A stretch of DNA of 64,000 nt from Vesta saturnalis (Eukaryota > Arthropoda > Insecta > Coleoptera > Lampyridae). Positions 53,808 through 64,000 of this stretch are shown here, piece by piece. The stretch covers positions 4,527,722 through 4,591,721 of the forward strand of contig JARFJB010000821.1 of NCBI GenBank assembly GCA_036346205.1. The letters are read 5' to 3'. Numbering within the stretch: position 1 is the first letter of the stretch; every line of letters starts with the position of its first letter. The notes below the pieces were generated by a model, which ran no database searches, had not been told where the DNA came from, and was given only the letters and a program-made list of their open reading frames with translations. A program made the position numbers and the translations under genes.

Positions 53808-55689
53808 TACCGTAGATTTAATTTCCATTTTTTGCTCTATTTTACCCTGATCATGCACAATGCATAAAGTTCCTTTGTTGAGCACAGAAAATAGACGCTA
53901 GTCTTAAAAACCCACCTATTGTATTTGACGGTTTAGCAAAATTTTATAATTTTTTCAGCTTTTACAACTCGTTTTATTACCACGTTATTTCAACGTCTCA
54001 TTCATCATAAATAGGTTCTGTAGCGTTTTAAACAGAGATATCTATCTTCAACTACCAGAAAATAATCATCTGATGTAACTAGCGTTGGCTTTAAATTACA
54101 GTGACGTTACATACCTTATACGTTTGGTTTTGATCGCTGTAAAAATTGTTTGTGCCTTCGCTGTGTAATAGGGCATATACATATCGCAAATGCGTCCGGA
54201 AACTATGCGTTTTTCGGCCCGGTCCGGCAAAAATAATACTAAATTTCTGTTGTTATTCGTTGTAGCGACTTAACTGATAAATATTCGAAATAATCGACAT
54301 TTGACATAACACAAAGCCTAATCGCGTTATCGTGTTAGTTCCTTATAAATTGCAAATTACATCTGTAAATTATTATAAAGTCAACAAATTAGTAACGTAC
54401 CTACAGAATTCGAGTAATGAGTAATTTCGCAATTGTATTTTTTGGGCTACTGTCAGTATTGCCAACTTAATTTCAACAGGTATGAAATTCTAAAAAAAAT
54501 TGTTTATTGATCTTAATAACAATCGTTGACGTCGGCACAAAAATCTTGTATATCACTCTGCCACAAAATAGTTTGCGGGTTCTCATAAATTTGCAGGCCA
54601 CCACTTCGTCTCGGCCTGCAAAGTTTACTCGTACTCGCAAATACCCATTTTCTGGCCTTGTAATACAAGTAACCATTCCGGCTTGTGTTTAGTTCAATTT
54701 TATTTAAAAACTTTAAGAAAATGTTGTACGTTTGAATGATTTTCGCTGGTAAAGGACTAAGGCGTTTGAAGGGATTGGAATACTTGAACGTTTAAAACAT
54801 AATTAGCTACATAAGATTTTGTAATTAATTGTGATTGTTCAAGAAATTAACGTTACGTTATAATATTAGAAAGCTCAAAGTTATATTGTAGTTTGTCCTT
54901 TCATCAATTGTAACTGGCGTTTTAACTTCTTAGTTTCTTATAATTTTGCAAAATAGTTTAAGTATGTAAAATTTTTTCATAATTTTTTATGCAAATATGT
55001 GCTGGTGTGAAACGTATTTAATTTATTATTGCTGTTTTAGTGCATAACAAAATGTATGTAATAAGGGTGATAGTGATACGTTTATTATTAACTTAACATT
55101 TTAAAAAATTCAACTAATAACTCGAGATTATACTAATAATGTTCAACTGGTTACAGAATTACAAATCATTCTCAAGAGATATCGTGAAGACACACCAAGG
55201 TAAGCGGGTTGCCAGCTAACTGAGGTAGGGATGGGCGGATTCGATATAAGAGGTAAAATGGTTTGGATTTAGATTTACACATCCTACCTAGAATGTTTAA
55301 AAAAGTTTAAACATTCAATTTGCACAGCACCCTTTCGCTTTAAAAAAGCACTTAAAAATTTTGTGTATTCTTAATACACATCAGTTCAATTTTAAAAATC
55401 TTTAAGTTTAACTAATATTAATAAGTGAAACAAAATGTATATGTAAACATATACATTTAGATATTTATACAGTAAGTATACACTCTGCACTTGACTCTGC
55501 ATATATTTCTACTTCTTACTTTCCTACGTCTCGGGGCAGTAGACAAATAACTGTTCGGTAGTAGGACGATACCGTTAGTAGGGAATGCTACATCGTCCGG
55601 GGCACTATATGACTTGTAACCGGTCTGCCCGCTAGGGTATTACTCAAGAGAACAATATAATTGCCTGGCTACAAAAAACTTCTTCAAAT
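53808..55689. other. AT-rich flank without a recognisable gene
   Basis: No gene. Overlapping frames on both strands at 54473-54692 show no domain. The sequence from 55540 leads into the LINE below. Confidence 0.45.
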
Positions 55690-57235
55690 GAGTCAAAAAT
55701 ACAAAACGTGGCGCAAAACAGAATGCTGCTGAATACGAGCAACGAAATAGTATGGGACGATTGGGAAGTGAGGAAGTGCTGGCAAGAATGTTTCGGAAAG
55801 CTGTTCAGCAGTGAGGAAAGTAAGACTGAGGGGTTAAATAAGGAGAATGTAGAAAGAATGGTGAATGAAACTGAGAAGTATATTGAGATAAGTGAGGTAG
55901 AAAAAACGGTAGGAAATTTGAAAATATGAAGATTGTGTGAACTATTCAATTTATGCCTTAAGGGTGGAAAAGTGCCGGGATTGGAAGAGCGCGATCATTG
56001 TACCCACTGTATAAGGGCAAGGGGAACAAGAGTGATTGTGAGCACTACAGAGGAATAAGTATGCTCAATGTACCTGGTGAAGTATTTGGAAGTATACTGA
56101 TTGAAAGAGTACGATAAACTACACAAACTAAGATTTGGGATGTGCAGGGTGGCTTCATGTCAGGGAGAGGATGTGTCGATCAGATGGTTTCTCTCCAGCA
56201 GGTGATCGAAAAGTCTTTAAGTGTGAAAAGGAAGCTGTACTGTGCGTCTGTAGATCTGGAGAAAGCCGACGACAGAGTGAATAGGGAGAAGCTGTGGGAA
56301 ATATTAAATGAATATGGCATAAATAAAAGTCTAATAAACGGAATAAGGGCATGTGGTAGCCAGGAATGTGTTAGGGTGAGAGGAGATGTGAGTGAATACT
56401 TTAATATTGAGCAAGGAGTGGGACAAGGCTGTGTGATGTCACGGTTGTTGTTCAATGTATACATGGATAAAAGTGTTAGGTAAGGATGTACCGATACAAA
56501 TGGTGTAATGGTATTTGAAAGAGTGTGTAAGATCATACACATAAAGGTAAACGTGAACAAAACTAATATTGTGTTGTTCAATCGGGAAGGTGGAAAGGAG
56601 AGTAGAGTATTTACTCTGCAAGATGAAATTGTGGAGCAACTGAACGAGCTGGTATATCTGGGTAGAATGTTTATTATAGATGGTACAATGCATGGCGAGA
56701 TTAAACGAAGGGGCAATGCGGGAAAGAAAGTGATTGGAAGTATATGGACGATAATAAGAAACGAAAGCATGAGTCTAGCTGCAAAACGACCAATCTATAA
56801 CAACGTGTTTGTCTTGTCAATACTGTATGGAAGTGAGAGATGGGTTTGTCAAAAAATCACGAAAGAATGAGATTCCCGAGAAGCGCATGTGGTAAAACGA
56901 TAAGGGAGAAGATAAAGAATGAGTGTATAATGACGGAGTGTGGCCAGGAAAAGACGATACCGGATAGATGTAAAATTAGTACATTACATTGAGAGAATAA
57001 ACAACGCAAGATTAACGAAGAAAATATATGTGGGTGTTAGAAGTAAGGCCGGGGCTAGTAAACCTCGTAAAACTTGAGTGAATTCAGTAAAATGTATGAT
57101 AAAAGAAAGAAAGATAAAGAGTTTTAAAACTAAAAGGGCATGTCAGAGACAATGTATGAATCTTGCGGAAGCTAGGAAGGTATGCCGAGGTAGGAAAGCA
57201 TGGAGAGATTGTGAATGAAAAATAAATAAGAGGTA
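55690..57235 (+). mobile_element. LINE with reverse transcriptase (gene-poor, degenerate)
   Basis: Plus strand. Before the RT: NEIVWDDWEVRKCWQECFGK (55735) and the finger region PLYKGKGNKSDCEHYRGIS (56005). RT palm: GFMSGRGCVDQMVSLQQVIE (56152), YCASVDLEKADDRVNREKLW (56240), and GVGQGCVMSRLLFNVYMDK (56415). The catalytic YADD segment is lost by a deletion near 56480. The thumb follows: INVNKTN-type VNVNKTNIVLFNREGG, ELVYLGRMFI, EIKRRGNAGKKVIGSIW. The C-terminal tail continues to about 57230 (RINNARLTKKIYVGVRSKAG, LAEARKVCRGRKAWRDCE). The clade cannot be fixed by eye. Stops and frameshifts throughout. Confidence 0.82.
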
Positions 57236-57239
57236 GGGA

Positions 57240-57814
57240 TTGTTTTGCTTACCCCTAAAACCAAAGTAGTGAGGCATTATCTGGACACTTTCAAATTTAC
57301 CGTCGTATACACATAAATTAATATTTATAACGGTCATCAAGATACTGAAATAAATAAATATATCCCAAATTGGAAAAAAAATGCAAATTCAGTCTATTAA
57401 TTTTTAACCACAAAGACGTTCCCTCGTATCTTAAAAATTAAAAAACGTAACGATGAGTGCGTCATGTATGAATCATTCATCTTCTCAAATATCATTTGCA
57501 AATTTTTATCTTTAAACTGCATTTAAACCGTTGCGAGCATAAATCACTGTCATTCAAATCTGAAACTGTTACTTAATAAATAAATCGTGACCAGTATAGT
57601 GTACTAAACGACTCTTAATGAATGCAAAGCAATTAAATCTTATTATTGACCTGACTCAAAATAAGCAATTTTCAGACCATATAATACATACAAAATGTCA
57701 AAAGTTTTATTTTTAAACGGTGTAATATTTTAGGTAACTTCACATACCAAAGAAAAAAATAAATTTTTAAAATACATTATTGGTTCTCTTTAATAAAATC
57801 TTACAATAAACCTG
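57240..57814. other. Gap between two LINE fragments
   Basis: AT-rich, no gene recognised. Confidence 0.45.
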
Positions 57815-59165
57815 TAGGAAAGGTCCATCACAATTTATCGAACCCTCAAGAAGAAACACGAAGCTAGAATTATGGATATACCCGAACATATTGTAATAGG
57901 CCATATGTATGCGTAAAATGTGGAGGACATCACGGTACTAAGACTTGTATTAAAACTGGTGACACTAAGGCCACATGTTTACTATGCGAGGGAGATCGCC
58001 CGGTAAATTACAAAGGATGCTCAATTTATCGAGAACTTCAAAAATATCTACAAAATAATCAATTAACAGCTCGTAGACTCTTTCCAATTCATCCAAAAAA
58101 AAGAAATTTTTCAAACCTGGATCGTCAAGGACCTATTCAACAACCCCTTAATCAACCCTATCCATTCACCCCAAGCTACGCCCATCTAGCCTTCAACCAT
58201 CCCTACCCAAACCAAAACTTGAGACACTTAAAAAATTCCTTGATGGAATGCCAATGGCTTGCAAAATAGCAACTTGAAATTGAAAATTTTCTGAAACTTA
58301 ACAATACAGGCATTCTTCTCTTCTCAGAGAGTCATTTCACTAACATGCCGTGCATAAAAATACCCTACTATTCTGTGTATCATACCAAACGCCCTGATGG
58401 TACTGCGCACGGCGGTTCAGGGATAATTATTCACAATTCTATTACTCACTCGAAATTACCAGAATACAAAACAGAATTCTTGCAAGCCACGACAATCCAA
58501 GTTGAAAAACTCACAACTTTATTACTAATTTCAGCCATTTACTATCCTCCGAGACCCAAATTGACTCACCAAATGTTGCGCCATTTTTTGACACGCTAGG
58601 CCAAAAATGTATAGCAGGTGGAAACTTTAACGCTAAGCATACCCATTGGGATCCCGCGTAACAACAACAAACGGTAGAGAATCCTTTAAACTTATTACCG
58701 ACAACAATTATAATTTTCTGTCCACTGGGAGCCCTACCTATTGACCACCTGACTCAGAAAAAGCTGCAGATCTCATTCAAAGGGCTTTCCACAAATTACA
58801 TGCGTGTTACTTCAAATTACGATCTTGCATTTAATCATTCTTCGATCCTAGTCACAATTAGCACAAGTATTATCTACGAAACACCCAGCCCATCCATCGA
58901 TAACAGGAAGACTGATTTGATACCTTCAAAGTTTACATCGAGCAACACCTCGAGAAAAATTTAAACCTGAAAACCACAAAAGGCTTAGAATATGCTACAA
59001 ACCATTTCATAACTACGATACAGGATGCGGGCTGGACTGCTACACCCCAGCGTACAAATATTAAAACTCATAGTCCCAATGTTCCTAACGAAATTACGAA
59101 ACTTGTGCAGGTTAAAAAGAAAAGCAAGGGCACAATGCCACCGCACACATAGTGTTGAACGTAAG
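57815..59165 (+). mobile_element. Jockey-like LINE fragment 2 (gag end and endonuclease)
   Basis: Plus strand. ORF1 end: YTRTYCNRPYVCVKCGGHHG and CLLCEGDRPVNYKGC are CCHC knuckles of the same type as in the LINE at 14.6 kb. Endonuclease: ILLFSESHFTN (58315), GGSGIIIHNSITHSKLPEYK (58410), LISAIYYPPRPKLTHQ (58535) and GGNFNAKHTHWDP (58618), the APE motif with catalytic Asn/His context. The frame then decays and ends near KRKARAQCHRT (59120), before any reverse transcriptase. The 5' end and the RT half are missing. Confidence 0.82.
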
Positions 59166-59533
59166 AGGAAATTCAATGTCATAGTAAATTTGTTTTTTAG
59201 AATATTTTTACGTAAAAGCGTCAATATTTCAAGAAGGGTCCGTATTATGGCTATGAGTATTGTATTTGAAAAAATTGGGAAAAATTACATTTCGCGTAAG
59301 TTAATCACTCTGTATAGTTTTATTAGTTTTCGAAATATTTTTCAGTTTATTTGTAATAGTCGGTGGTATAAACAGATTTACAAAATCGTGGTGATAACGC
59401 TCTCATCGTGGTTCCAAAGTTAACTATATTTTGGTACTAAAGTGAAGATATCTGCAGAACGGTTAGTGATACAGATACAAATTTCCATACTTTTACTCTA
59501 AATGTAACAGTGAATCCAAAAATGCAAAAATAT

Positions 59534-59602
59534 ACAGGGTGTTCTATTTAAAAAAAAGCACAGGTTTGGGTTGGCATATTATTGTCAATCACCCTGTATA
59601 TA
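59534..59602. repeat. Minute inverted-repeat unit with CAGGGTG ends
   Basis: TATACAGGGTG at 59534 and CACCCTGTATA at 59590 face each other across about 47 bases. The same end motif occurs in the palindromic element at 24.8-27.6 kb, so this may be an internally deleted relative of that type. Confidence 0.5.
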
Positions 59603-60295
59603 CCTAAGTATTCTTAGAATGTAGGTCCAGTGATCGTGTATTACCACACCAAAATTAGTTTTGATATCTCTAATAGTTAAGGAGCAATCCTCCGTCCACT
59701 CAGTAGACACGCACCTTGTATAGTGCAGACGAGCAGATTGAGGAACATGAATCCTTTTCACTTTTATTTGACGTGTAATCAAATTAATTCATGGTTTAAA
59801 TTAAATTAATTCTCTGTTTAATTAGCGGTTTGATCAAACTAATTTTCGAGATGTAATGATTTAATTAACGGTATTTCCGTTCAATTAAATTAACTCAGTT
59901 TGATTTCGCCATTCAATTCGCGTCGTAATACAAATTCGGAAAAATGAGGATGAAGTAAACTAAGATCAACGCTATTATATCTTTATAGGCAAAACACTTC
60001 TGTTTACAAACAATTTAATAATTTGTGACGTGCGTTTTTCAATTACTAATACTTTTTCTTGCAAAGTTTGCGTAAGCATACATAACAATTTCACCTTAGA
60101 TAAAACCCTATGTTAGTCAGTGCATCCGATTACGTCTTTTATATAAGGTATTTCCTATTTAAATTAGAACTTCCTTTTCACAGAGACAAATAAACATTTA
60201 TGAAAATGTAAACTTTCACCATTATTGCACATAATAAAATACTTGTTTGGGTTGAAAATTTAATTTTTCAACCTTGACAAAATTGTTTTCAACTT
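59603..60295. other. AT-rich interval with TTAATT palindromes
   Basis: No gene recognised. Short ATTAATT/AATTAAT inverted words are dense between 59770 and 59900, without a larger consistent unit. Confidence 0.4.
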
Positions 60296-60410
60296 CTTTA
60301 ACAATTTTAATAGACATTACTAGTAACGAAGATAACTGTAAATGTTATCAAAACGTTTAGATTGTATAATTTAAAATGCACCATTAAAAAAAGCCAAAAA
60401 AGATAAGTAT
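60296..60410 (+). repeat. Dispersed repeat C, copy near 60 kb
   Basis: Aligns with 5899-6010 through ACAATTTTAATAGACATTACTA, GAAGATAACTGTAAATGTTATC and the A-rich end. Confidence 0.65.
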
Positions 60411-60446
60411 TTTAAATAAACATTTAGTTAGTTCTTTTGTATGAAG

Positions 60447-60540
60447 CCTAGACATTTGCGACACCGTTGAAAATCGAGCCATTTGCGACACTGTAAATGG
60501 AACCGCATTTACTGCCGAGACATTTGCGACACTCGTCAGT
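60447..60540. repeat. Three copies of CATTTGCGACAC
   Basis: The word CATTTGCGACAC occurs at about 60452, 60481 and 60524, twice preceded by AGA. It lies downstream of the MULE transposase stop, where subterminal or terminal repeats of that element are expected. The other end lies outside the window. Confidence 0.6.
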
Positions 60541-60820
60541 ATAGTCGTTACTATAGTACATAGGTACAGTTAAGAGCAATTAACCAATTTCAAATATCTT
60601 TACGAAGTTTTATTTATTGCACAACAATAATACATATATAGGTATTATACACATTCTACTTATTTATTATATATTTAATTTTGACACGTAAGACAATGCA
60701 CGTAAACACCTCCTAATGTCCAAGTCTTTTTCATAATTGTCCAAAATTTTGTTTATTCTTTCGTCTAGTTGAACATATGTCTTCCTGCGTCGCTTCTCTT
60801 CTAAATGTACAACACGGCTA

Positions 60821-62838
60821 AGGTAGCTGTGGCCGCGAATTGCGCAGAGTGGGAAGAGAGAGAGTCGGAGAGCGAGCTGAACTATCCGGTCGGCTTTTCT
60901 AGAAAGTACACTCGGAGGAAGCAGTAAAATGTATTTTTGGTAAAAATTTTGTTTTTTAACATTAAAAAAGATTAAAACTGCTAAAAAAGGTATTACATTT
61001 TGGTAACAAGGTGATAGTAAAAAAAATATAAATAATTTTTAAATAAAAAACCATCATTACAACACAGTATATATTTTTCCATTTGTATAAGAGGTTGATG
61101 GTACATCATCATCGACTAACTCTTCTATACCTGACAAATTATCATCATCTTCATGATTTTCGTCATCATCAATGTTGTCACTTTCATCAGAATCGCCAAT
61201 ATTAATTAGTAATTGTTCGATAACGTTATCGACAAGTGGTTCATTAGCGGCATATTCATTTTCGATCGCTTTGCTCGCTCGCATCGGGATTTCCATTGAT
61301 TTGCCGAAAATGTTTCAAAAAATTCATCGCAATATGAAACTACATTTGCAAAATTATGTGAAACATTTTTGTTTGCCACATATTCTTTCATTGCCGCCCA
61401 TACCAATTCTATCGGATTGAAATCAGGGTGGTATGCAATCGCACAACATCATGACCATGTTTTGCGAAAAGTTCATCAATTGCGTACCGCTTGAAGTTTG
61501 GCTTATGCAATTTAACTAAATTGTACAATTCAGGTTTCAATATTGTGTTATCAAAATGAATATTTCTTACTTGTAACCATACTTTCATTACGTCTTTTCG
61601 TGCTGCTGAGGTAGGCACCTTTTCAATCTGTTTATTATGATACGGTGCATTGTCAATTACCACTACGCTTCTTTCAGGTAAGTTAGGTATTAATTTGTCA
61701 GTTACCCACTTTTGGTAATTTTCATAATTCATTTCATGGTGGTAGTCACCAGTACTGGTAGTGGATTTCCACCTTATGTAAGAGTTAGGAACAAATCCAT
61801 TTTCTCCTCCTGCAGCAACAATGATTAATCGAGGGCCTTTAGAAATTGGTTTTCGAAGGCCTTCGTCGGTATTGTCGTTCCACGATTTTAAATTGGTGTG
61901 CGTGGAATTGATATATGTTTCATCCATATAAATGACAGAGCGGCCCTCTTGCCTATACATTTTCATTTTCTTGAGATATTCAATTCGTAATAACCTCACT
62001 GGCTGGCGTTTTATTAAAATTTGTCGGTTGTTTTTAAATTTTCGCCATTGAAATCCTACTTTGTGCAGTTCCTTTCGTAAAGAATCTTTTCCGCCTTTGT
62101 AGCCAACATCTTCGCAAAACTTGTGGTGTATTCTTTTAAGAGTTGGAACTACACTTTCGGTTTTATGAAATTGTATAACAATTCTACGTAATATAGCTCG
62201 ATCACAATCGTCTAACGCTACTGTGGTGTTCACATTTCCTCTTTTTATTTGGTGTTAGAAACATCGTAGCTTCTCCTTTTCTATATTCTCGCTATCTTTT
62301 TAATCTTTTTATACTCCCTGTTAACACCAGTTGCTGCCGCAACACGTTCCTGTACCTTAAATGTTCTAAATCAAATTCATGTGAATTACGTTTTATCAGT
62401 TTATTACCTTTGCCAAGGATAATGTAGGGCACCTGCTTTTGCTTCTTCACTCATAAACTTTAAAACATTGCTGATAATTTCACGGCTTTGCCCCGATAAA
62501 ACTTTGTTCTTAATTTTGCTTTTTTGTGGCATTGTAAATACCTTAAGAATGCCCTAAAAGAATACACAAAATGAAATCTGTAGTTTAACTGAATGTTTGA
62601 AGAATGTGATTATTACCTTTACTAGTGAATAATTGCAGTTTTATACATTAATCCTTATATTGAAATTTAACCCTAACGTAAATGTAATAACACAAAGCTG
62701 TGATGAAATATGTGTAGTTGTACTTTTTCCGAGAGTGTACCGAAGTGAATGCCGCGACGATGCAGAGCAGAATGACCTCCGGCGTTAGGGTTTGACGTCG
62801 AACCACGGCGCACTCACATTCCACAGCCACAGCTACTT
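60821..62838 (-). mobile_element. Tc1/mariner-superfamily element (about DD82E), 2,018 bp, with TA duplication
   Basis: Inverted ends AGGTAGCTGTGGC (60821) and AAGTAGCTGTGGC (minus, from 62838) are flanked by TA at 60819-60820 and 62839-62840, the standard target of this superfamily. Further inside the ends, TACACTCGGAGGAA and TACACTCTCGGAAA are also inverted partners. It encodes one transposase on the minus strand and sits in the C-terminal coding region of the MULE gene. Confidence 0.9.
61057..62532 (-). pseudogene. Transposase of the 60.8-62.8 kb element (IS630/Tc1-like DDE)
   Basis: Exon 1 runs from ATG 62532 (MPQKSKIKNKVLSGQSREII) to 62408. A 42-base GT-AG intron follows and exon 2 starts at 62365 in phase (VQERVAAATGVNREYKKI, a helix-turn-helix region). 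After a break near 62270 the long frame 62233-61409 holds DRAILRRIVIQFHKTE, VIYMDETYINSTHTNLKSW (first Asp) and VVVIDNAPYHNKQIEK (second Asp). A one-base frameshift near 61440 leads to YHPDFNPIELVWAAMKEYV with the Glu; about 81-82 residues separate the last two, consistent with the DD82E (Sailor) group. The C-terminal tail is very acidic (SDESDNIDDDENHEDDDN). At least three breaks make it inactive. Confidence 0.88.
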
Positions 62839-64000
62839 TAGTCGACTTGTAGTTCTTTCGTGTTATTATATACTCCGTGTATTTAGCTTCCTCCTTCTAT
62901 TTTCTTATCAATGAATAAATATTGGGCTGATTTTTGTTAATGATGGAATTTAATTTAAAATTCCATCCTTCAACTCCGTTATTTGTTCTGTGGCCTTGGC
63001 GATACACATTCCATACTTCCTTAGGGAGCATGGTATTGTCCAACCAATCCTCTACAAAATAATCGTAGAACTGTTGAAGCTTCTCATTTTGAGGTGAATC
63101 TCCAACTATCTGAGAAAGGGTGGCTACCCTTCATCGATAGCGTCTGATAGTAAATACGCTAACGCAGCGCACATTCTAATATGAAGACGTATATCGGTAT
63201 CCTCTGTATAGTTTTTCACTAATCCCAGTTCTTGCACTTTGCGCCACAGACACTGACAAAAGTGAAAATTGCATCCTGTGATAATGGCCGTAGGAAACAC
63301 TTCTTTTAAGGACGACATCGCTGCTACCTCGAAATCCATCTTTATGTCTTTTGGGCTCCAACCAGATAATTTGCTCTTAATTAATCCAAACAGTCGGTAA
63401 TACGTTTGCTTCTTCTTGTTTGGAAGTAACGCAAACAATACAGGAACAATATTACTTTCCATCGAATTACTTCCTAATTCAACATGAAGAGAATAAATTT
63501 GTTTAAATTGCTTGCTACAACTTTTAAAAGTGCCATCGATGAAAATATCTTGGCTTTTCTTCAATACTTCGATACACTTCTGGGTTGCAAACACTAAAAT
63601 GCGTTCTTCATGTCCATCATCCAAGAATAAAAACGATTCACCATCATTTGTTAACATGAAATTATCACTGAGTTGAATCTGTGCAGCAGTTGAAGGCTCT
63701 TGAGGAATATGTCGTACTTTTGTTGAATTCTGTTCAACGTACGTTTAACTGTATTTCTGGAAGGAATTTCCGCCACAATTTCATATCCACGATCCAATAA
63801 GGGTACAATCTCTTTATTGTACAGTTCTGCAGATGTAACACTATCTTCTTCTCTGGCTCTCTTTTTGGCTTGGAATTGATGCTTGAATACCTCGCTGACA
63901 GCCAGATTGGGTTCACAGCAATACTCAGATGTGTGTAATACTTCATACTCTTTGTTAGTAATAATGCTTCCTCGACATTGTTTCACTTTTTCATGAACAC

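Larger units (their letters stand above)
60667..64000 (-). pseudogene. MULE (Mutator-like) transposase, interrupted by another transposon; 5' end outside the window
   Basis: Minus strand entering from 64000. C.GSIITN...VLHTSEYCCEPN (63960-63900) looks like the end of a FLYWCH-type zinc finger; LDRGYEIVAEIPSRNTVKR follows. A frameshift near 63655 leads into the MULE domain: DIFIDGTFKSCSKQFKQIYS, DIKMDFEVAAMSSLKEVFP, GCNFHFCQCLWRKVQEL. After another shift (63120) come FVEDWLDNTMLP, YRQGHRTNNGVEGWNFKLN and KEEAKYTEYIITRKNYKS. There the 60821-62838 element intervenes. Beyond it the same frame resumes (RVVHLEEKRRRKTYVQLDE, RRCLRALSYVSKLNI) and stops at TAA 60667. Removing the insertion plus one TA rejoins the frame exactly. 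The enzyme would mobilise its own element. Confidence 0.9.

Noticed and set aside
38251..53813. Six-base target duplication of Polinton 2
   Set aside because: The flanks read AAATGT and TACCGT; shifting the ends by a few bases does not give a match, so I do not claim one.
54473..54692. Overlapping frames of 61-67 codons on both strands
   Set aside because: No domain, no splice context, no similarity to other parts of the window.
59025..59423. A 132-codon plus frame after the Jockey fragment
   Set aside because: The first part is the decayed LINE in the wrong frame and the rest is AT-rich DNA without recognisable features.

Overview
This is insect-like nuclear DNA: AT-rich, with short GT-AG introns, a TATA/Inr core promoter, tRNA-derived SINEs and several transposon families typical of insects. 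I cannot name the species. Only one ordinary host gene is convincing: a minus-strand SLC17-type (sialin/phosphate cotransporter-like) MFS transporter at 6.29-8.41 kb. Its seven coding exons join in phase to 503 codons, and a TATA box and initiator lie upstream. Almost everything else is nested mobile DNA. I see no rRNA, no functional tRNA and no CRISPR.

Region by region. 0-6.3 kb: AT-rich DNA with diverged dispersed repeats (here called A and C). 9.4-21.7 kb: a host repeat (B) split by a decayed Polinton/Maverick of about 11.2 kb with terminal inverted repeats of about 0.8-0.9 kb. That Polinton keeps broken genes for an adenain-like protease, major capsid protein, penton-like minor capsid protein, integrase and packaging ATPase, and has itself been hit by a SINE (12-bp target duplication) and a Jockey-like LINE. 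21.7-22.05 kb: a hexanucleotide microsatellite. 22.3-30.9 kb: a degenerate satellite of about 190 bp, split by a block holding a Tc1/mariner-type element (DD41D spacing) whose flanks form a giant palindrome. 31.1-36.9 kb: a second repeat-B copy split by a LINE and a Penelope-like fragment. 36.9-38.1 kb: a small element with a tyrosine-recombinase relic.

38.26-53.81 kb is a second, longer Polinton (15.55 kb) with TIRs of about 0.3 kb. It has nearly the full gene set: protein-primed DNA polymerase B, chromodomain integrase, packaging ATPase, major and minor capsid proteins, protease, a PLA2-like protein and several small unknowns. Its capsid genes belong to a different lineage from those of the first Polinton. 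Nearly every gene carries frameshifts or stops. Its TIRs and its polymerase promoter carry repeated TCAAGGTCA motifs, the extended nuclear-receptor half-site. 55.7-59.2 kb holds two truncated LINEs. 60.45-64 kb holds a MULE transposase gene interrupted by a 2.0-kb Tc1/mariner-type element (about DD82E) with TA duplication; removing the insertion rejoins the MULE frame.

Within each Polinton the genes form one virus-like programme: polymerase and integrase copy and insert the DNA; ATPase, protease and capsid proteins would package it. All of them now look like relics.
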